Positions 36,375 to 46,392 of a DNA stretch of 64,000 nucleotides are shown here, one piece after another. The position numbers and the translations under genes are program-made. The stretch is taken from the NCBI GenBank assembly GCA_965279195.1, contig CBDIHP010000042.1, forward strand, positions 186,001 to 250,000, in the 5' to 3' direction. The notes beneath the pieces were generated by a model. The model did not search any database, had not been told where the DNA came from, and saw only the letters and a list, made by a program, of their open reading frames with translations. The stretch's first letter is position 1; the number at the start of each line of letters is the position of its first letter. Source of the stretch: CBDIHP01 sp965279195. GTDB taxonomy: Bacteria > Planctomycetota > Planctomycetia > Isosphaerales > Isosphaeraceae.

Positions 36375-37712
36375 ATGCCCAGCGACCTCCGCCCCTACGA
36401 CCCCGGATCCACCGTTCTCCACGACGCCCTCGGCCTCGCCGGCCAGGGATTCCGCGTCGTGCCCCTGAAGCCGGGCGAGAAGACGCCCCTGATCAGGCAA
36501 TGGCAAGACAGGGCCACGACCGACCCGGCGGAGATCCGAAAGTGGTTCGGCCGGAGGTCCCACGCCAACCTGGCCATCCTCACAGGGGGAGGCGTCGTGG
36601 CCCTCGACATCGACCCCCGCAACGGGGGCAACGGGTCCCTCAGGCGGCTCCTCGGGAGACGCCACCTCCCCGAGACCGCGTTCGCGAAGACGGGCAACGA
36701 GGGCCTCCACTACCTGTTCCGGGTGGGGGAGGGCGAGACTCACCGCTGCTCCAACGGCATCCTCCCCGGGATCGACCTGAAGGGCGACGGCGGCTATCTC
36801 GTCGTCGAGCCCAGCGTCCATCCGGAGACGGGGCGGGAGTATCGGTGGGAGCGGACGCCGAGACAGGGCATCGCAGCCATGCCCGACTGGCTCAGGGAGG
36901 CCGTGCTTCCGGGCCCTCGGCCCACCTCCCTGCCCCGATCCAGTGCGGCCCCGACGGGCGACCGCGTGGGGGCGTCCGACGTCCTGCTGGCGGAGTCCAT
37001 CGCGAGGTTCCCCATCGCCCGTGTGGGGACACGCCACGGCCAGATGAACCGCCTGATCGGCAGCCTGGTCGGGCGGGGCTACGCCGACGACGTGATCGAG
37101 GAGGTGGTGGCCGCCTGGTGGGCCCACTTCCACCGCATGGGACGGACCAGGACGCCGCTCAGGCAGGCCCCGTCGTCGATCCGGGCCAGCCTCCGCACCA
37201 CGAGGGCCAACACGGCGTTCCGCAGGGCTGTGGGAGTCGACCACATCGCGAAGGCCCTCGAACTGCGGTTCGACGCCTGGGGCGTGCTGGGGGACCTGCT
37301 GGGACGGCGAGAGGGGGATCAGGGCCGGGTCAACGTCCCAGACGACACCGGCGACTCCCCAATACTATGTAATAGAGTCACATCAGGACGCTTTGTCGGC
37401 CATGCACCGAGGGAGCGTGCGTTCGTGGACGCCTGGGCCTGTTACTCGGCCTACAAGCTCGGCCTGGGCGAGGCCCCGATGAAGATGACGCGTCAGCAGG
37501 TCTCGGCGATCATGTCGGGGCTGGGCGTCCCAGAGACGCAACCCCAGCAGTACGAGAGGCTGCTGCGGAAGTACGTCACGCGGGCAAAGAAGCCCGCCGA
37601 GAGGTTCGAGCTGGCGATCCAGACGCGGAAGGGCCGGCAGGGCGTGCCCTCGGAGTTCCAGCCCACCGGGGTCCTCGAACTCTTGTCAGCAGTCGCGGGG
37701 CTGGCGGCGTGA
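36375..37712 (+). CDS. bifunctional DNA primase/polymerase (prim-pol) protein
   Basis: A 445-residue protein with an N-terminal prim-pol domain (archaeo-eukaryotic primase fold, ~15-185). It opens GLAGQGFRVVPLKPGEKTPL, has the metal-binding pair Asp78-x-Asp80 (VVALDIDPRNGG), and the later GIDLKGDGGYLVVEPSVHP. The C-terminal half (~210-445) is helical and of unknown function. No helicase domain is fused. In integrated elements such proteins start replication of the excised circle. A second primase-like gene lies at 56950. Confidence 0.8.
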   Translation: MPSDLRPYDPGSTVLHDALGLAGQGFRVVPLKPGEKTPLIRQWQDRATTDPAEIRKWFGRRSHANLAILTGGGVVALDIDPRNGGNGSLRRLLGRRHLPETAFAKTGNEGLHYLFRVGEGETHRCSNGILPGIDLKGDGGYLVVEPSVHPETGREYRWERTPRQGIAAMPDWLREAVLPGPRPTSLPRSSAAPTGDRVGASDVLLAESIARFPIARVGTRHGQMNRLIGSLVGRGYADDVIEEVVAAWWAHFHRMGRTRTPLRQAPSSIRASLRTTRANTAFRRAVGVDHIAKALELRFDAWGVLGDLLGRREGDQGRVNVPDDTGDSPILCNRVTSGRFVGHAPRERAFVDAWACYSAYKLGLGEAPMKMTRQQVSAIMSGLGVPETQPQQYERLLRKYVTRAKKPAERFELAIQTRKGRQGVPSEFQPTGVLELLSAVAGLAA

Positions 37713-37841
37713 CCACTTTGGGCCGACCCGGGGTAGGGAGGGCCCAGCCCACCCCCTGCTCCCCTTCTCGGCAACCAGGCCGTTGGGATTCGCCCCCGAG
37801 AAAAGCTGCGGTCGGGCCCACGCTGAAGACTAGCCCCAGCG

Positions 37842-40800
37842 TCAACGCCCATAAACAGCGTCATTCCGCTCCCGAGTCCTCGCCTCGTCCCGCCGGGCAA
37901 TCGCGAGGCCTACGCCGAATCGGCCGATCGACCTGAGGATCAAATCGGGGTCGGAAGCCAGGGCATCGAAGCCACGGACACACTCCGCCCACATTTCCGA
38001 TTCCTCACCCCACCAGGACTTGGGGCTGTCCAAGAGGGCTGCGACAACCCGGTCGACCGCATAGCCAGACAGGACCGCTTCCCTCGCCTTACGGATCCAC
38101 CCAGGCGTGAGCCATGAACCTTCACCCGTCCGGCCGCCGACCCTGGATCCGCCGAGCGGGACGAGATGCTCCCGAGCCCAGCGTGGGTCCCGGAGAAGTC
38201 GGCGAAAGGCCTGCTCATCGTCCCCGATCAAGATCGCGATCAGGTCGCTCGACACGGCCTGTCCGGCCAATTGCTCAAGGAGTGCCAGTCGCTCCTCGGT
38301 TTCAAGGTGGTTGGCGGCGAGGGCGATAACGTCACGTGATCTCTTCCACGCTGCCGGATACCGTAGGAGCTGCGACTCCAGCCAGCGGCGGCGAAGCCCC
38401 GGGTGGGATGAGAAGGCGGGACCGATCCAGTACGAGTCCCCCGATCCCGGAGTATCGTCGACAATCGCGAGCCCCCATACCTCAAGTATGGTCACGTCCA
38501 CGACGCCCTTCGGCTCCGCGAGCCACATGCCCTTCGCGGCCGCGAAAGCCACCCGGCGATCGGCATGGCCAAGGAGGAGAAGGAGGGTGGGGGGCGGAAG
38601 TTGCTTCCGGATGATGAGCGTAAAGACCAAGGCTGCATTCGACTCATCGAGGCGACCGACAGCCATTTCGAGGACGCGGTGCGGCACAGTCGGTTCAGAG
38701 AGGGCAAGCCCGAGGCACTCGGCAGCGTACTCCGGATCGCCGAGCAGGGCCTCCACCTCCGCCCACGCCGTGTCGTCCATCCTTACGAGTCGCGATAGGA
38801 ATGGTCGCAGGTGGACGCCGGAGAGCCCGGCGTCGCGGACAGCCCTCACCCAATTCAAGGGGTCGTCGATCAGCTCGGCGATCCTCTCGCACGCCAAGTT
38901 GGAGTACCTGGGCCAGCCCTTCGAAGCCGACTCGGCTTCCCTCAACAGTCTGGCGAGTTTTCGGACGACCTTCTCCGGGGTGTCCGTCGCCCATCGGACG
39001 GCAAGCCTCCGAACGTCTTCGATGCAGGCGGCTTCGCACTCCGACCAGTCGGCCTGCCCATCGGAAGGGGGGAAGAGGGTCTCATATTCGCCATCAATGC
39101 ATACGATCAGGTCGAGGCCGATGACCGTCGCGAATTCGAGCAATCGTTGCTGAATGCCGGGTCGATCTGCGAATCGCGGGGCGAGGTCCGCCAGCATCCG
39201 CCCCGCGATCCTCCGCCGAGCCTGAGCGATGTCGGGCGGGACTTGGCCCGCGACTGGACCGTCGTTGACGTAAACCCAGCCGCGAAGCAGTTCCGAGAGC
39301 GGATGCCACCGCATCGCCGAGTCGGGCAAGTTCTCCTCGATCCACCCATCCCAGAGCCGTTCGAGTTGTTCGAGTTCCAGTACGCCGAGGAGGCCCGAGG
39401 AGATCGTCACCGTCCGTCCAATACCGGGGTCGGTTTCGGTCCAGTTCGCCGTGGGGCTGAACGCGAGTGCGGCGGCGAGGTATCCGATCTCGGTCCAGCC
39501 CGTCTTCGCCATCCAGCTCGTCACACCCACCAGGAGTAGGCGGCGACGCTCGATGGCCTCGAAGCTGCCCGGCCGTGCACTCGCGACCCAGTAGCGAAGC
39601 CACCGCATCGCCTCTCCTTCATGCCACTCCGTCCCACGATCGAAAGCCTGCCCGTGATCGAGGAGCCTCTGTATGGCTGCCTCGGGGATCCAATCCAGGG
39701 CGGCTTGTGCCAGCTCCGAGGAAAGACAAGTGGCACGCGAGAGGACCTCGGCCGCTTCCTGGGGCCCCAGCCAGGCGTAACGGGCCCAGAGGAACTCGGA
39801 GTCGACCTCGTCGAGCAGCTTGAGTAGCAATCCCGCGGGTACGTCCCCACCGACCGCCTTCGCCCCGATCAACGTGTCCACGACGTAATCGAGTTTCACG
39901 GCGGCGTCGAGGAGGGGCGTGAAATCCAACTGCCCTGGGCCCGAGAAGAACACGTCTCGGACCAAGGCGTGCCGCAGCCGCTCTGGCCACATAGAGATCG
40001 CACCGCCGCCTGCATCGGAGACGATGCCCGCCAACGCAAGCGATGCGACGATCTGCCGCAGCTCGATGAGAGAGTATGCGTACGCCCTCGCCACCCCGTC
40101 CAGCGGCATGCCCGCGTTCCCGCCGAATGCGAAGGAGGCGAGGATTTCGAGTGGAGCATCATGGTCCAGCTTGCGGAGGAAGACGGCTAGGTCCCGGGTG
40201 AGGGCGGTCCCGAGGGCGACCTCTCCTGCCCCCTGATTGAAGCACAGTTTCGCGAGGGTCACGGCCAGCCCGGGCCGGCCGTGGGCCTGATCCACGATCT
40301 CACGGATCAAGCCCGTCGGGCCGGCGATTCCGGCCGATCGGACTACCTCGGCGATCTGGTCGCGGTCAAGAGGAGCCAGCTCGCGGACGTCGGACGGCCC
40401 GAGGCAGAGGCGGGTGACCATCTCATCCCGAGCACCGGGCCAGACGCTGGCCACGATGGAGAACCCGGCCGAGATCTCCCGGCGGAGTTGGGCGAGCCGG
40501 AGGACGACCTCCGGGGCCACGTGTGCATCGTCCACCGCGATAAACCGTGGTTTCTTCGCCCGGACCTCCGGTGCGACGCGGGCGATGTCCGCGGTGACGA
40601 GGAACAGTCCCCACCCTTCCAGCACCAGCTTCCGGAGCAGGGAGGTCTTCCCCGAGCCCGGCTCGCCGACGAGTAGACGGTCGCCCGTCGCCGCACTCAG
40701 CCAGACCAGGTCATCCTCACGCCCCGTCAACTCCTGATCCGTCAGGGGACGACTCGTGACCGGCTCGACCGAGAGGGAGGGGGCTTCCCCGTTGAGGTTG

Positions 40801-41264
40801 AGCAGTTCGAGGCACCACGCGGGATTCTCGTGGAGCCGATTTGCGAAATCGGCCCCATCGTGGATCTGGATCAGCTCGAACCCCTTCTCCTTGGCCCGGC
40901 CCAAGAGGTTCTGCCGCCGTGTAGGCGTGAGGAATTGTGATGTCGCCACCACGACCTTCCTGCGGGAGCCGCCGTGATCCAGATAGGAAGCCAGGCTGCG
41001 GGCCAGGTTACCGATCACGTTCTTCCCCGTGGTGCACACGAGGGGAAAGGCCGGCCCTTCGCCGTCCGCAATCGCCCCGTCCATCCCCGAGTCGCCGCCG
41101 CCCCGGATCGGAACCAACGCCGGGTAGTCGGCTCGAAGGAGGGCACTGGCACAGCGTTCGAAGACCTCCGGGTCAAGTTCCCTCCGGAGACCGTCCTCGA
41201 TCTGCTGGTGGAAGGTATTTCGCTTCAAGCGAGAGCCCTCGTGGCATCCGGACCCGAGCATCAT
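37842..41264 (-). CDS. nuclease-like/P-loop NTPase with long helical C-terminus (candidate STAND-type defence protein)
   Basis: A 1140-residue protein. Residues ~30-150 resemble a restriction-endonuclease-like (Mrr/PD-(D/E)xK) fold: GGGDSGMDG (55-63), then FPLVCTTGK (73-81) and KVVVATSQFLTP. The Glu/Gln usually found before the Lys is replaced by Thr-Gly, so activity is uncertain. A P-loop NTPase follows, with Walker A GEPGSGKT (200-207) and Walker B FIAVDDAH (Asp245-Asp246). About 700 residues of helical repeats come after it. This order (effector, NTPase, repeat sensor) is that of STAND anti-phage proteins. Its start is ATG 41264, or TTG 41228 with GAGGG upstream; a -10-like TATACT lies at 41277-41282. 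Confidence 0.72.
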   Translation of the reverse strand: MMLGSGCHEGSRLKRNTFHQQIEDGLRRELDPEVFERCASALLRADYPALVPIRGGGDSGMDGAIADGEGPAFPLVCTTGKNVIGNLARSLASYLDHGGSRRKVVVATSQFLTPTRRQNLLGRAKEKGFELIQIHDGADFANRLHENPAWCLELLNLNGEAPSLSVEPVTSRPLTDQELTGREDDLVWLSAATGDRLLVGEPGSGKTSLLRKLVLEGWGLFLVTADIARVAPEVRAKKPRFIAVDDAHVAPEVVLRLAQLRREISAGFSIVASVWPGARDEMVTRLCLGPSDVRELAPLDRDQIAEVVRSAGIAGPTGLIREIVDQAHGRPGLAVTLAKLCFNQGAGEVALGTALTRDLAVFLRKLDHDAPLEILASFAFGGNAGMPLDGVARAYAYSLIELRQIVASLALAGIVSDAGGGAISMWPERLRHALVRDVFFSGPGQLDFTPLLDAAVKLDYVVDTLIGAKAVGGDVPAGLLLKLLDEVDSEFLWARYAWLGPQEAAEVLSRATCLSSELAQAALDWIPEAAIQRLLDHGQAFDRGTEWHEGEAMRWLRYWVASARPGSFEAIERRRLLLVGVTSWMAKTGWTEIGYLAAALAFSPTANWTETDPGIGRTVTISSGLLGVLELEQLERLWDGWIEENLPDSAMRWHPLSELLRGWVYVNDGPVAGQVPPDIAQARRRIAGRMLADLAPRFADRPGIQQRLLEFATVIGLDLIVCIDGEYETLFPPSDGQADWSECEAACIEDVRRLAVRWATDTPEKVVRKLARLLREAESASKGWPRYSNLACERIAELIDDPLNWVRAVRDAGLSGVHLRPFLSRLVRMDDTAWAEVEALLGDPEYAAECLGLALSEPTVPHRVLEMAVGRLDESNAALVFTLIIRKQLPPPTLLLLLGHADRRVAFAAAKGMWLAEPKGVVDVTILEVWGLAIVDDTPGSGDSYWIGPAFSSHPGLRRRWLESQLLRYPAAWKRSRDVIALAANHLETEERLALLEQLAGQAVSSDLIAILIGDDEQAFRRLLRDPRWAREHLVPLGGSRVGGRTGEGSWLTPGWIRKAREAVLSGYAVDRVVAALLDSPKSWWGEESEMWAECVRGFDALASDPDLILRSIGRFGVGLAIARRDEARTRERNDAVYGR

Positions 41265-41396
41265 GGCGATTCGTACAGTATAGCATCTGGCCTCAATGTG
41301 AGCCCAGATCGCTCGTGAGGCGTTTCATCGACCGACCATGAGTCGCCAAGTGAAGCCGTCGACCCGCAGACCAACCCATTGTGGAACATCCCCGAG

Positions 41397-41804
41397 ATGG
41401 ACGACCCCCTCCTCGGCATCGCCCTCCTGATCATGCTCCCGTTCTTCGGCGTCGCCTCGGCCGTCGCCGCACACGCCCGAGGCCATCACCCCGCATTGGG
41501 TTTCCTGTTCGGAATGTTCCTCGGACCAATCGGATTCCTCGTCGCCATCACGTTGCCCCGCGACATGCCAGCCACGCCTCCCCTGCGGCCCGCAACCGAG
41601 GAGGGCCTCGCCAGGGAACGGGACTTGATCATCCAACGTCGGCGGAAATCCCGGCGGATCCGGCGAGAAGCACTGGAGTCGGAGGCCCACCGCAGGAGGC
41701 ACGCCATCATCATGTTCGCGACCGCCCATTGGTGGGTGTGGCAATTGCTGGTCGCCCTAGGGATGATCGTTGCGGCAATCTCCCTGCTCCGGCGAAGCCC
41801 CTGA
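41397..41804 (+). CDS. small membrane protein
   Basis: The 135-residue product has an N-terminal hydrophobic pair of helices (LLGIALLIMLPFFGVASAVAA; ALGFLFGMFLGPIGFLVAITL), a long basic middle (ERDLIIQRRRKSRRIRREAL) and a last transmembrane helix (WWVWQLLVALGMIVAAISLL). The first helices look like the glycine-rich 'GFLLGLFLGPIG' motif found in many small membrane proteins. It is divergent from the large NTPase gene. A TTG at 41379 is an alternative start. Confidence 0.6.
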   Translation: MDDPLLGIALLIMLPFFGVASAVAAHARGHHPALGFLFGMFLGPIGFLVAITLPRDMPATPPLRPATEEGLARERDLIIQRRRKSRRIRREALESEAHRRRHAIIMFATAHWWVWQLLVALGMIVAAISLLRRSP

Positions 41805-42250
41805 ATTCTGCGGGCCATCAACCCCACGTAGCCGTGATCGCTAGGAATGATGCGAGCGACTGCGTCGAGGTCGACGACGAACCGAACCTACGACCTGGAG
41901 GAAGACGCCGTGACGCGAGACCCCGCCCCCAGCCCTGGGGATATCGAGTCGTCCCGATACCTGAGCCGCAAGCCCTGGATGACGCCGCGTCCGCCTGCCG
42001 ATCTGCGACCCGGAGGATTCGGGCCAGGAGGAGACCGCTGCTGGAGGAGACCGGGTACGGCGGACGCACAGCTTCCCGGCGGCCGGCGTGCACCTGGCCT
42101 TGCGGAGGGAGTAGGGTCGGCACTTCGAGATCAGGATGCCCCAGCTCTCCGGGTTGCCGGGATACCGAGCCGAGCTGCACTCCGACGCCAGTTCGTCTCG
42201 GCCCAGGGGCACAGCGGCGAGCATGAGGCGGGAAGGTATCGTCGTCCGCG
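41805..42250. other. region without a supportable gene
   Basis: Frames open here on both strands lack recognisable domains and a ribosome-binding site. The region probably contains decayed sequence. Confidence 0.4.
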
Positions 42251-43477
42251 TCATTCGCCGGTGACCAACTCCTCTATCCCCTCCGCTTCGAGCTGACCGG
42301 TCGGCGTCGGGGCCGGCGGGAACAGGATCCTCAGGAGCGGCGGGGCGAGGAAGGTCGTCACCAGGACCATGAGCGTGACGGCACCGAAGAGCTTCGCGTC
42401 GAACACGCCGCTCGACAGGCCTATCTGGGCGAAGATCAGGCCCACCTCCCCTCGCGGGATCATGCCCACGCCGATGACCCCCTTCCTGCCCCCGAACCAG
42501 GGCACCGCGTATCCCGCCGCGAACTTGCCCGCAACCGCCGCGACGATGAGCAGGCCGCCGACGAGGAGCGTCGTGCGGTTCGCCGGGTCCGCGGGGTTGA
42601 AGACGCGGAGGTCGACCGCCGCCCCCACGGAAGCGAAGAAGATCGGCACGAAGAGGTTCCCAAGCTCCGTGACCCCGTGCTCGATCTCGCGGGCCCTCGG
42701 CGTCTTCGCCAGCAGCACCCCCGCGACGAACGCACCGATGATGACCGCCGACCCCGCCCGATCCGCCAGCCAGGCGAGTCCGAGGGCGAGCATCAGGGCC
42801 AGGATCGTCGGCGTGGCCGGCATCTTGACACGTCCCCCGAGCCGCATGAGGTGAGGGAGCAGGAGGCGGCCCAGGAGGAGCGACCCCACCAGGAAGCCGA
42901 ACGCCGAGCCCGCGATCCGGGCGACCCCCCAGGCCGTGACCTGCTCCCCGCGGGCGAGGCCCGAGACCACGGTGAGGATGATCAGGCCGACGATGTCGTC
43001 GATGACCGCCGCACCGAGGATGATCCGGCTCTCGGGCTCGTCCATCCGCCCGAGGTCCGAGAGCACGCGGGCCGTGATGCCGACGCTGGTCGCCGTGAGC
43101 GAGGCCCCGACGACGACGCCCACCAGGCCGCCGAGGCCGAGGAGGTGGCAGACGCCGTAGCCGAGGGCGAACGGCAACACCACGCCGACCGCCGCCACGG
43201 CGGCGGAACTCCCGCCCACCTGCATCAGCTTCGCGAGGTCGGTCTCCAGGCCGATGGCGAACAGCAGGAGGATCACCCCCAGCTCGGCCAGGAGGTGGAT
43301 CACCTCGGAATGGGGGTCGAGGATACCCAGGACCGAGCCGCCGAGGACGACGCCGGCCAGGAGTTCGCCGAGCACCGTCGGCTGGCCGACCGCCCTGGCG
43401 ATGCCCCCGAGGAGTTTCGCGACGGCGAGGGTGAGGACGAGGACGCCCAGGAATTGGGGGACGCTCATGTGTTCCAT
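42251..43477 (-). CDS. CPA2-family cation:proton antiporter
   Basis: A 408-residue membrane protein with about 12-13 transmembrane helices, like NapA/KefB-type Na+(K+)/H+ antiporters. Typical segments are GQPTVLGELLAGVVLGGSVLG, LLFAIGLETDLAKL, ASLTATSVGITARVL and ILGAAVIDDIVGLIIL. The last holds the paired acidic residues (Asp-Asp) expected for ion binding, and a late MIPRGEVGLIFAQIGL is conserved. It lacks the RCK/TrkA-N domain of full Kef proteins. It is island cargo with no obvious operon partner. Confidence 0.85.
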   Translation of the reverse strand: MEHMSVPQFLGVLVLTLAVAKLLGGIARAVGQPTVLGELLAGVVLGGSVLGILDPHSEVIHLLAELGVILLLFAIGLETDLAKLMQVGGSSAAVAAVGVVLPFALGYGVCHLLGLGGLVGVVVGASLTATSVGITARVLSDLGRMDEPESRIILGAAVIDDIVGLIILTVVSGLARGEQVTAWGVARIAGSAFGFLVGSLLLGRLLLPHLMRLGGRVKMPATPTILALMLALGLAWLADRAGSAVIIGAFVAGVLLAKTPRAREIEHGVTELGNLFVPIFFASVGAAVDLRVFNPADPANRTTLLVGGLLIVAAVAGKFAAGYAVPWFGGRKGVIGVGMIPRGEVGLIFAQIGLSSGVFDAKLFGAVTLMVLVTTFLAPPLLRILFPPAPTPTGQLEAEGIEELVTGE

Positions 43478-44033
43478 AAGGGATCCGGGTTGGGATGTGC
43501 AGGCAGGGGCGAACGGGGACCAGCCGGCCGGGGAGGCGGTGGTCGACGAAAGACGTGGAGGGAACCGCGTCCCGGATCGAGACGGGCACGGCGATCATGC
43601 GAAATGGAAGAGGGGCCGACCTACCAACCGCCGCCGTTGGTGATGAAGAGCTTGAGGTAAAGCTCGTTCTCGGTGGTGGGAGGGGTGGCCTTCGCCTGCA
43701 TGGGACCGCCGGGTGGGTTCGTGGGGATCGTCCGCCCGATTGTAGAATCTCGGACGGCGTGCGACCAGCGGGCACGCGACAGGCAGACGCCTCGGGCCGG
43801 TTCGTCCCGAGTTCTCAGGCTCGCCGAGGGACCCTGCCCTGGCTGCGTCACGACGAGGCCTGGCCACCGGATCCCGTGTACGCCCGCGTCGATCCATGGC
43901 GGAGGCGGGCTCGCCCGCCCGAAAGTCGTAGGGACATACGAGTCGGCCGACTCGGAGATCTCGGCCACTCCCTGCCCCTTCTCTTCCGAGAGACGGATCA
44001 ACGACCAGGGCTGATCCTCCGCGACGACGAGGT
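43478..44033. other. degenerate region downstream of the DinB-like remnant
   Basis: No intact gene. It holds the probable decayed remainder of the DinB-like gene that starts at 44306, and the promoter side of the antiporter gene. Confidence 0.4.
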
Positions 44034-44306
44034 TCATTCGGCGTTGAGCCGGGGGAGATAGGCCAGAAGGGCGTCGGGCGAGGCGAAGCCGGCGGGGGCG
44101 TCGGGCGGGGCGTAGGCGTCCCGCTGGGCGGCGAGACGGCGGAGGTCGCCGTCGAGCAGGTGCGAGGCGATGTCATTGACGCACCGGGCCGAGCAGGCCG
44201 TGGGGCGGTGCCAGTCCTCGGGCGTGAGCGGGCCGAGGAGTTCGAGCAGGTGGGCGTGGAGCGGCAGGAACAGGTGGGCGGCAGGACGAAATCCAGACTC
44301 GGGCAC
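44034..44306 (-). pseudogene. DinB/maleylpyruvate isomerase-like N-terminal fragment
   Basis: The 90-codon frame starts at GTG 44306 with a perfect GGAGG five bases upstream. It encodes the first helices of a DinB-type metal-dependent protein (LFLPLHAHLLELLGPLTPEDWHRP, then VNDIASHLLDGDLRRLAAQRD, including the His ligand region). It stops at a TGA in LPRLNAE-stop. Reading through this TGA as Trp gives TSSSRRISP, which fits the family's continuation, before a second stop. The full family length is ~250 residues, so the gene is broken. Confidence 0.6.
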
Positions 44307-44600
44307 GCAATCCTCCGCGGCGGTGGGACCCCGGAAGGACGACAGGTCCTTTGAGTTCAGGTTCGGGAGCAGGGAGGGTTCCCATCGATGCACCGGGGTT
44401 GATCGGTCGAGGCGATGGGGATCGGCCCCGGGACCTCGGCGAACGGTCACCCGCTCGACACGCCGGGGATCCGGTCTGACGTGGTGGGGTGGCTCACGTC
44501 GGCGAGCCGGCGGGGTGTCGCATCGCGGACGACGCCCCGGCCCTATATCATCCCGGAGGATGCATGGGACACCGGGCGGTGTGCGGGTAGGAGGCACGGT

Positions 44601-45158
44601 ATGAACTCGGGTGACGGTTCCGGGGGCGAGTCAGTGGCCAGCATGAGGGGCCTCGACCCGGCCTGGGAGCGGCTGGAAGTCGAAGTCGCGACGCTCATGG
44701 TGAGGGCGAGCTGCGAGGACGTGGTGGATGCACTGAAGGGCCGCAAGGGCGTGGCCAAGGGGGCCGTCTACCTCCGAATCGAGGCCACCGACCTCGGCGA
44801 CGACGACCCGGGGGACGCCGTCTTCGTCTTCCAACTCGCCGGCCACGACTGGACGTAGGTCTCGGGACCTTTCTGGTGGCTCGGCCATACTGACCTGGCC
44901 GCTTCCCTGTCGAAGCGACTGCGATGCACCGTCGTCCACAACGTCGCCGAGGGCCTCTACTACGGGTTCAACACCCACCTGCTGTTTGAGAAGGGGAAGC
45001 AGGTCGAGGACGGCCGCGAGCCCGAAGAGGCGGCGGCCGATCTCGGGATGTTCATCGCGTACGAGGTCTGGGGGACCGACTGCGGGCGGGTCATCTGCGA
45101 GAAGGGATGGGAGATGGCCGCGTTCCGGGGAGCGTATCTCCTCACGGTGGAGCCGTAG
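44601..45158 (+). pseudogene. 185-codon gene of unknown family interrupted by an in-frame TAG
   Basis: ATG 44601 opens a frame of 85 codons that ends at TAG 44856-44858. The same frame stays open for 99 more codons with normal composition (VSGPFWWLGHTDLA, CTVVHNVAEGLYYGFNTHLL, FIAYEVWGTDCGRVICEKGWE) to TAG 45156-45158. This indicates one ~185-residue protein with a nonsense codon, probably from TAC or CAG. A GTAGGAGG ribosome-binding site precedes the ATG. I do not know the family. The 85-residue N-terminal product could still be made. Confidence 0.6.
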
Positions 45159-45362
45159 TTCCGGCCCGCCTCGGGCGGCGACTCGATCACCCGGCATGTG
45201 GCGTTCAAGCCGTCCTCGGCCTCGACCCGCCGGCGGATCGGCCCGGCACGGCATAGACCGGGTCGGCGAGCAACGCATCCAGTTCCGAGGCAAGCCGGCG
45301 GGCGGTGACCTGGCGGAGCGGCAGCACCCGGGGGCGGGAGCACGTGCGGCGATGTCCGGGCA

Positions 45363-45722
45363 TCAAACCGGCGAGGGGTAGGAGCCGATGCACCCCAGGA
45401 GCGTTTCCAGGTCGAGCGGCTTGGTCAGGGCCCGGTCGGCCCCCGCCTCCAGGGCCCGATCGCACCCGCCCGCCACGGCGGTCATGGCTACGATCGGGAG
45501 CGTCGCCCCGCCAAGCGTCGCCCGGATGCGTCGGATCAGCTCGACGCCGTCGACGCGGGGCATCATCAGGTCGGTGAGCACGAGGTCGGGCGTGAGGCCC
45601 GCGAGCACCTCCATCGCCTCCTGCCCGTCCGACGCCTCGCACACCTCGAAGCCGCTCACGGTCAGGAGCCGGGCGAACATGCGACGCAGGGGGTTGGAGT
45701 CCTCGACGATCAGGATTCGCAT
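45363..45722 (-). CDS. single-domain response regulator (CheY-like)
   Basis: The 119-residue product is a receiver domain alone. Acidic pocket Glu7-Asp8 (MRILIVEDSN), phosphoacceptor Asp51 (LVLTDLMMP), Thr81 (IVAMTAV) and Lys101 (ALTKPLDLE) are all present, so it should be phosphorylated by a histidine kinase. No kinase or output domain gene is nearby. An AT-rich stretch upstream (45740-45790) probably contains its promoter. Confidence 0.85.
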   Translation of the reverse strand: MRILIVEDSNPLRRMFARLLTVSGFEVCEASDGQEAMEVLAGLTPDLVLTDLMMPRVDGVELIRRIRATLGGATLPIVAMTAVAGGCDRALEAGADRALTKPLDLETLLGCIGSYPSPV

Positions 45723-46392
45723 GTGCGACACCAAAAGGGTCGGCGGGGCGAATAGATCATCGTTTGAATAAATGATTCTGCTAACAATCTTGGGTCGATC
45801 GTCCCAGGGTACCACTACGCCGCCTCCCCCACAACGGAGGGACGCAGGGCGTCCCGGAGGGCCAGGTAAGGCCGGGGGTCGCGATGATCCGGTCGAGAGA
45901 GCGTAACGCCGGCGGGCGAGGCGATGGGCCCGATGATCATCCGGCGGACCATTGCGTGTGTGGGGGGCAGGGGGTAGGCGATGGCACCGGCGAGATGCCC
46001 TACAACGGCCCGAACGCTCGGCCGCGGTCGATTCGGGCCGTTTCGGTGGGAGACCATCCTTACCTCCCCCTGCCCCAATATTCCTGCGTGGAGGTCAGGA
46101 CAGTGTGGGAGGGCTTTCGTATGGCCCGCCTGGGCCATTTTCGGGCTCGGTGAGCGACTTGAGCAAGGCGACTTCGGACATCCCGTGATGAGGGAAAAGT
46201 TTGAATTGAAAAACAGGATTCGTATGCGGACGCTCACCCGCCTTGCTGCGATGACGACGATGAATTACGTGGATTCGAAGCCGGGCGAGACTCGGGCGAA
46301 GTCACTGCACGAGGGGCGACCGACCCAGCACGTGCGTCCTTGGTGGCGAAGAAGCAGCCATCGCGGGCACAATGTCTTGTGAGGAAAGTCCC
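45723..46392. other. long intergenic region
   Basis: No convincing gene. The left edge (45740-45790) is AT-rich and likely holds the promoter of the leftward response regulator. The right edge has GAGGAAAG, the ribosome-binding site of the next gene. A short frame with good codon use (41 codons, ending near 45815 on the minus strand) is too short to call. Confidence 0.4.

Noticed and set aside
41841..43775. 644-codon minus-strand frame around the antiporter
   Set aside because: It overlaps the antiporter in a different frame and is Arg/Pro/Gly-rich; the antiporter frame has clear membrane helices.
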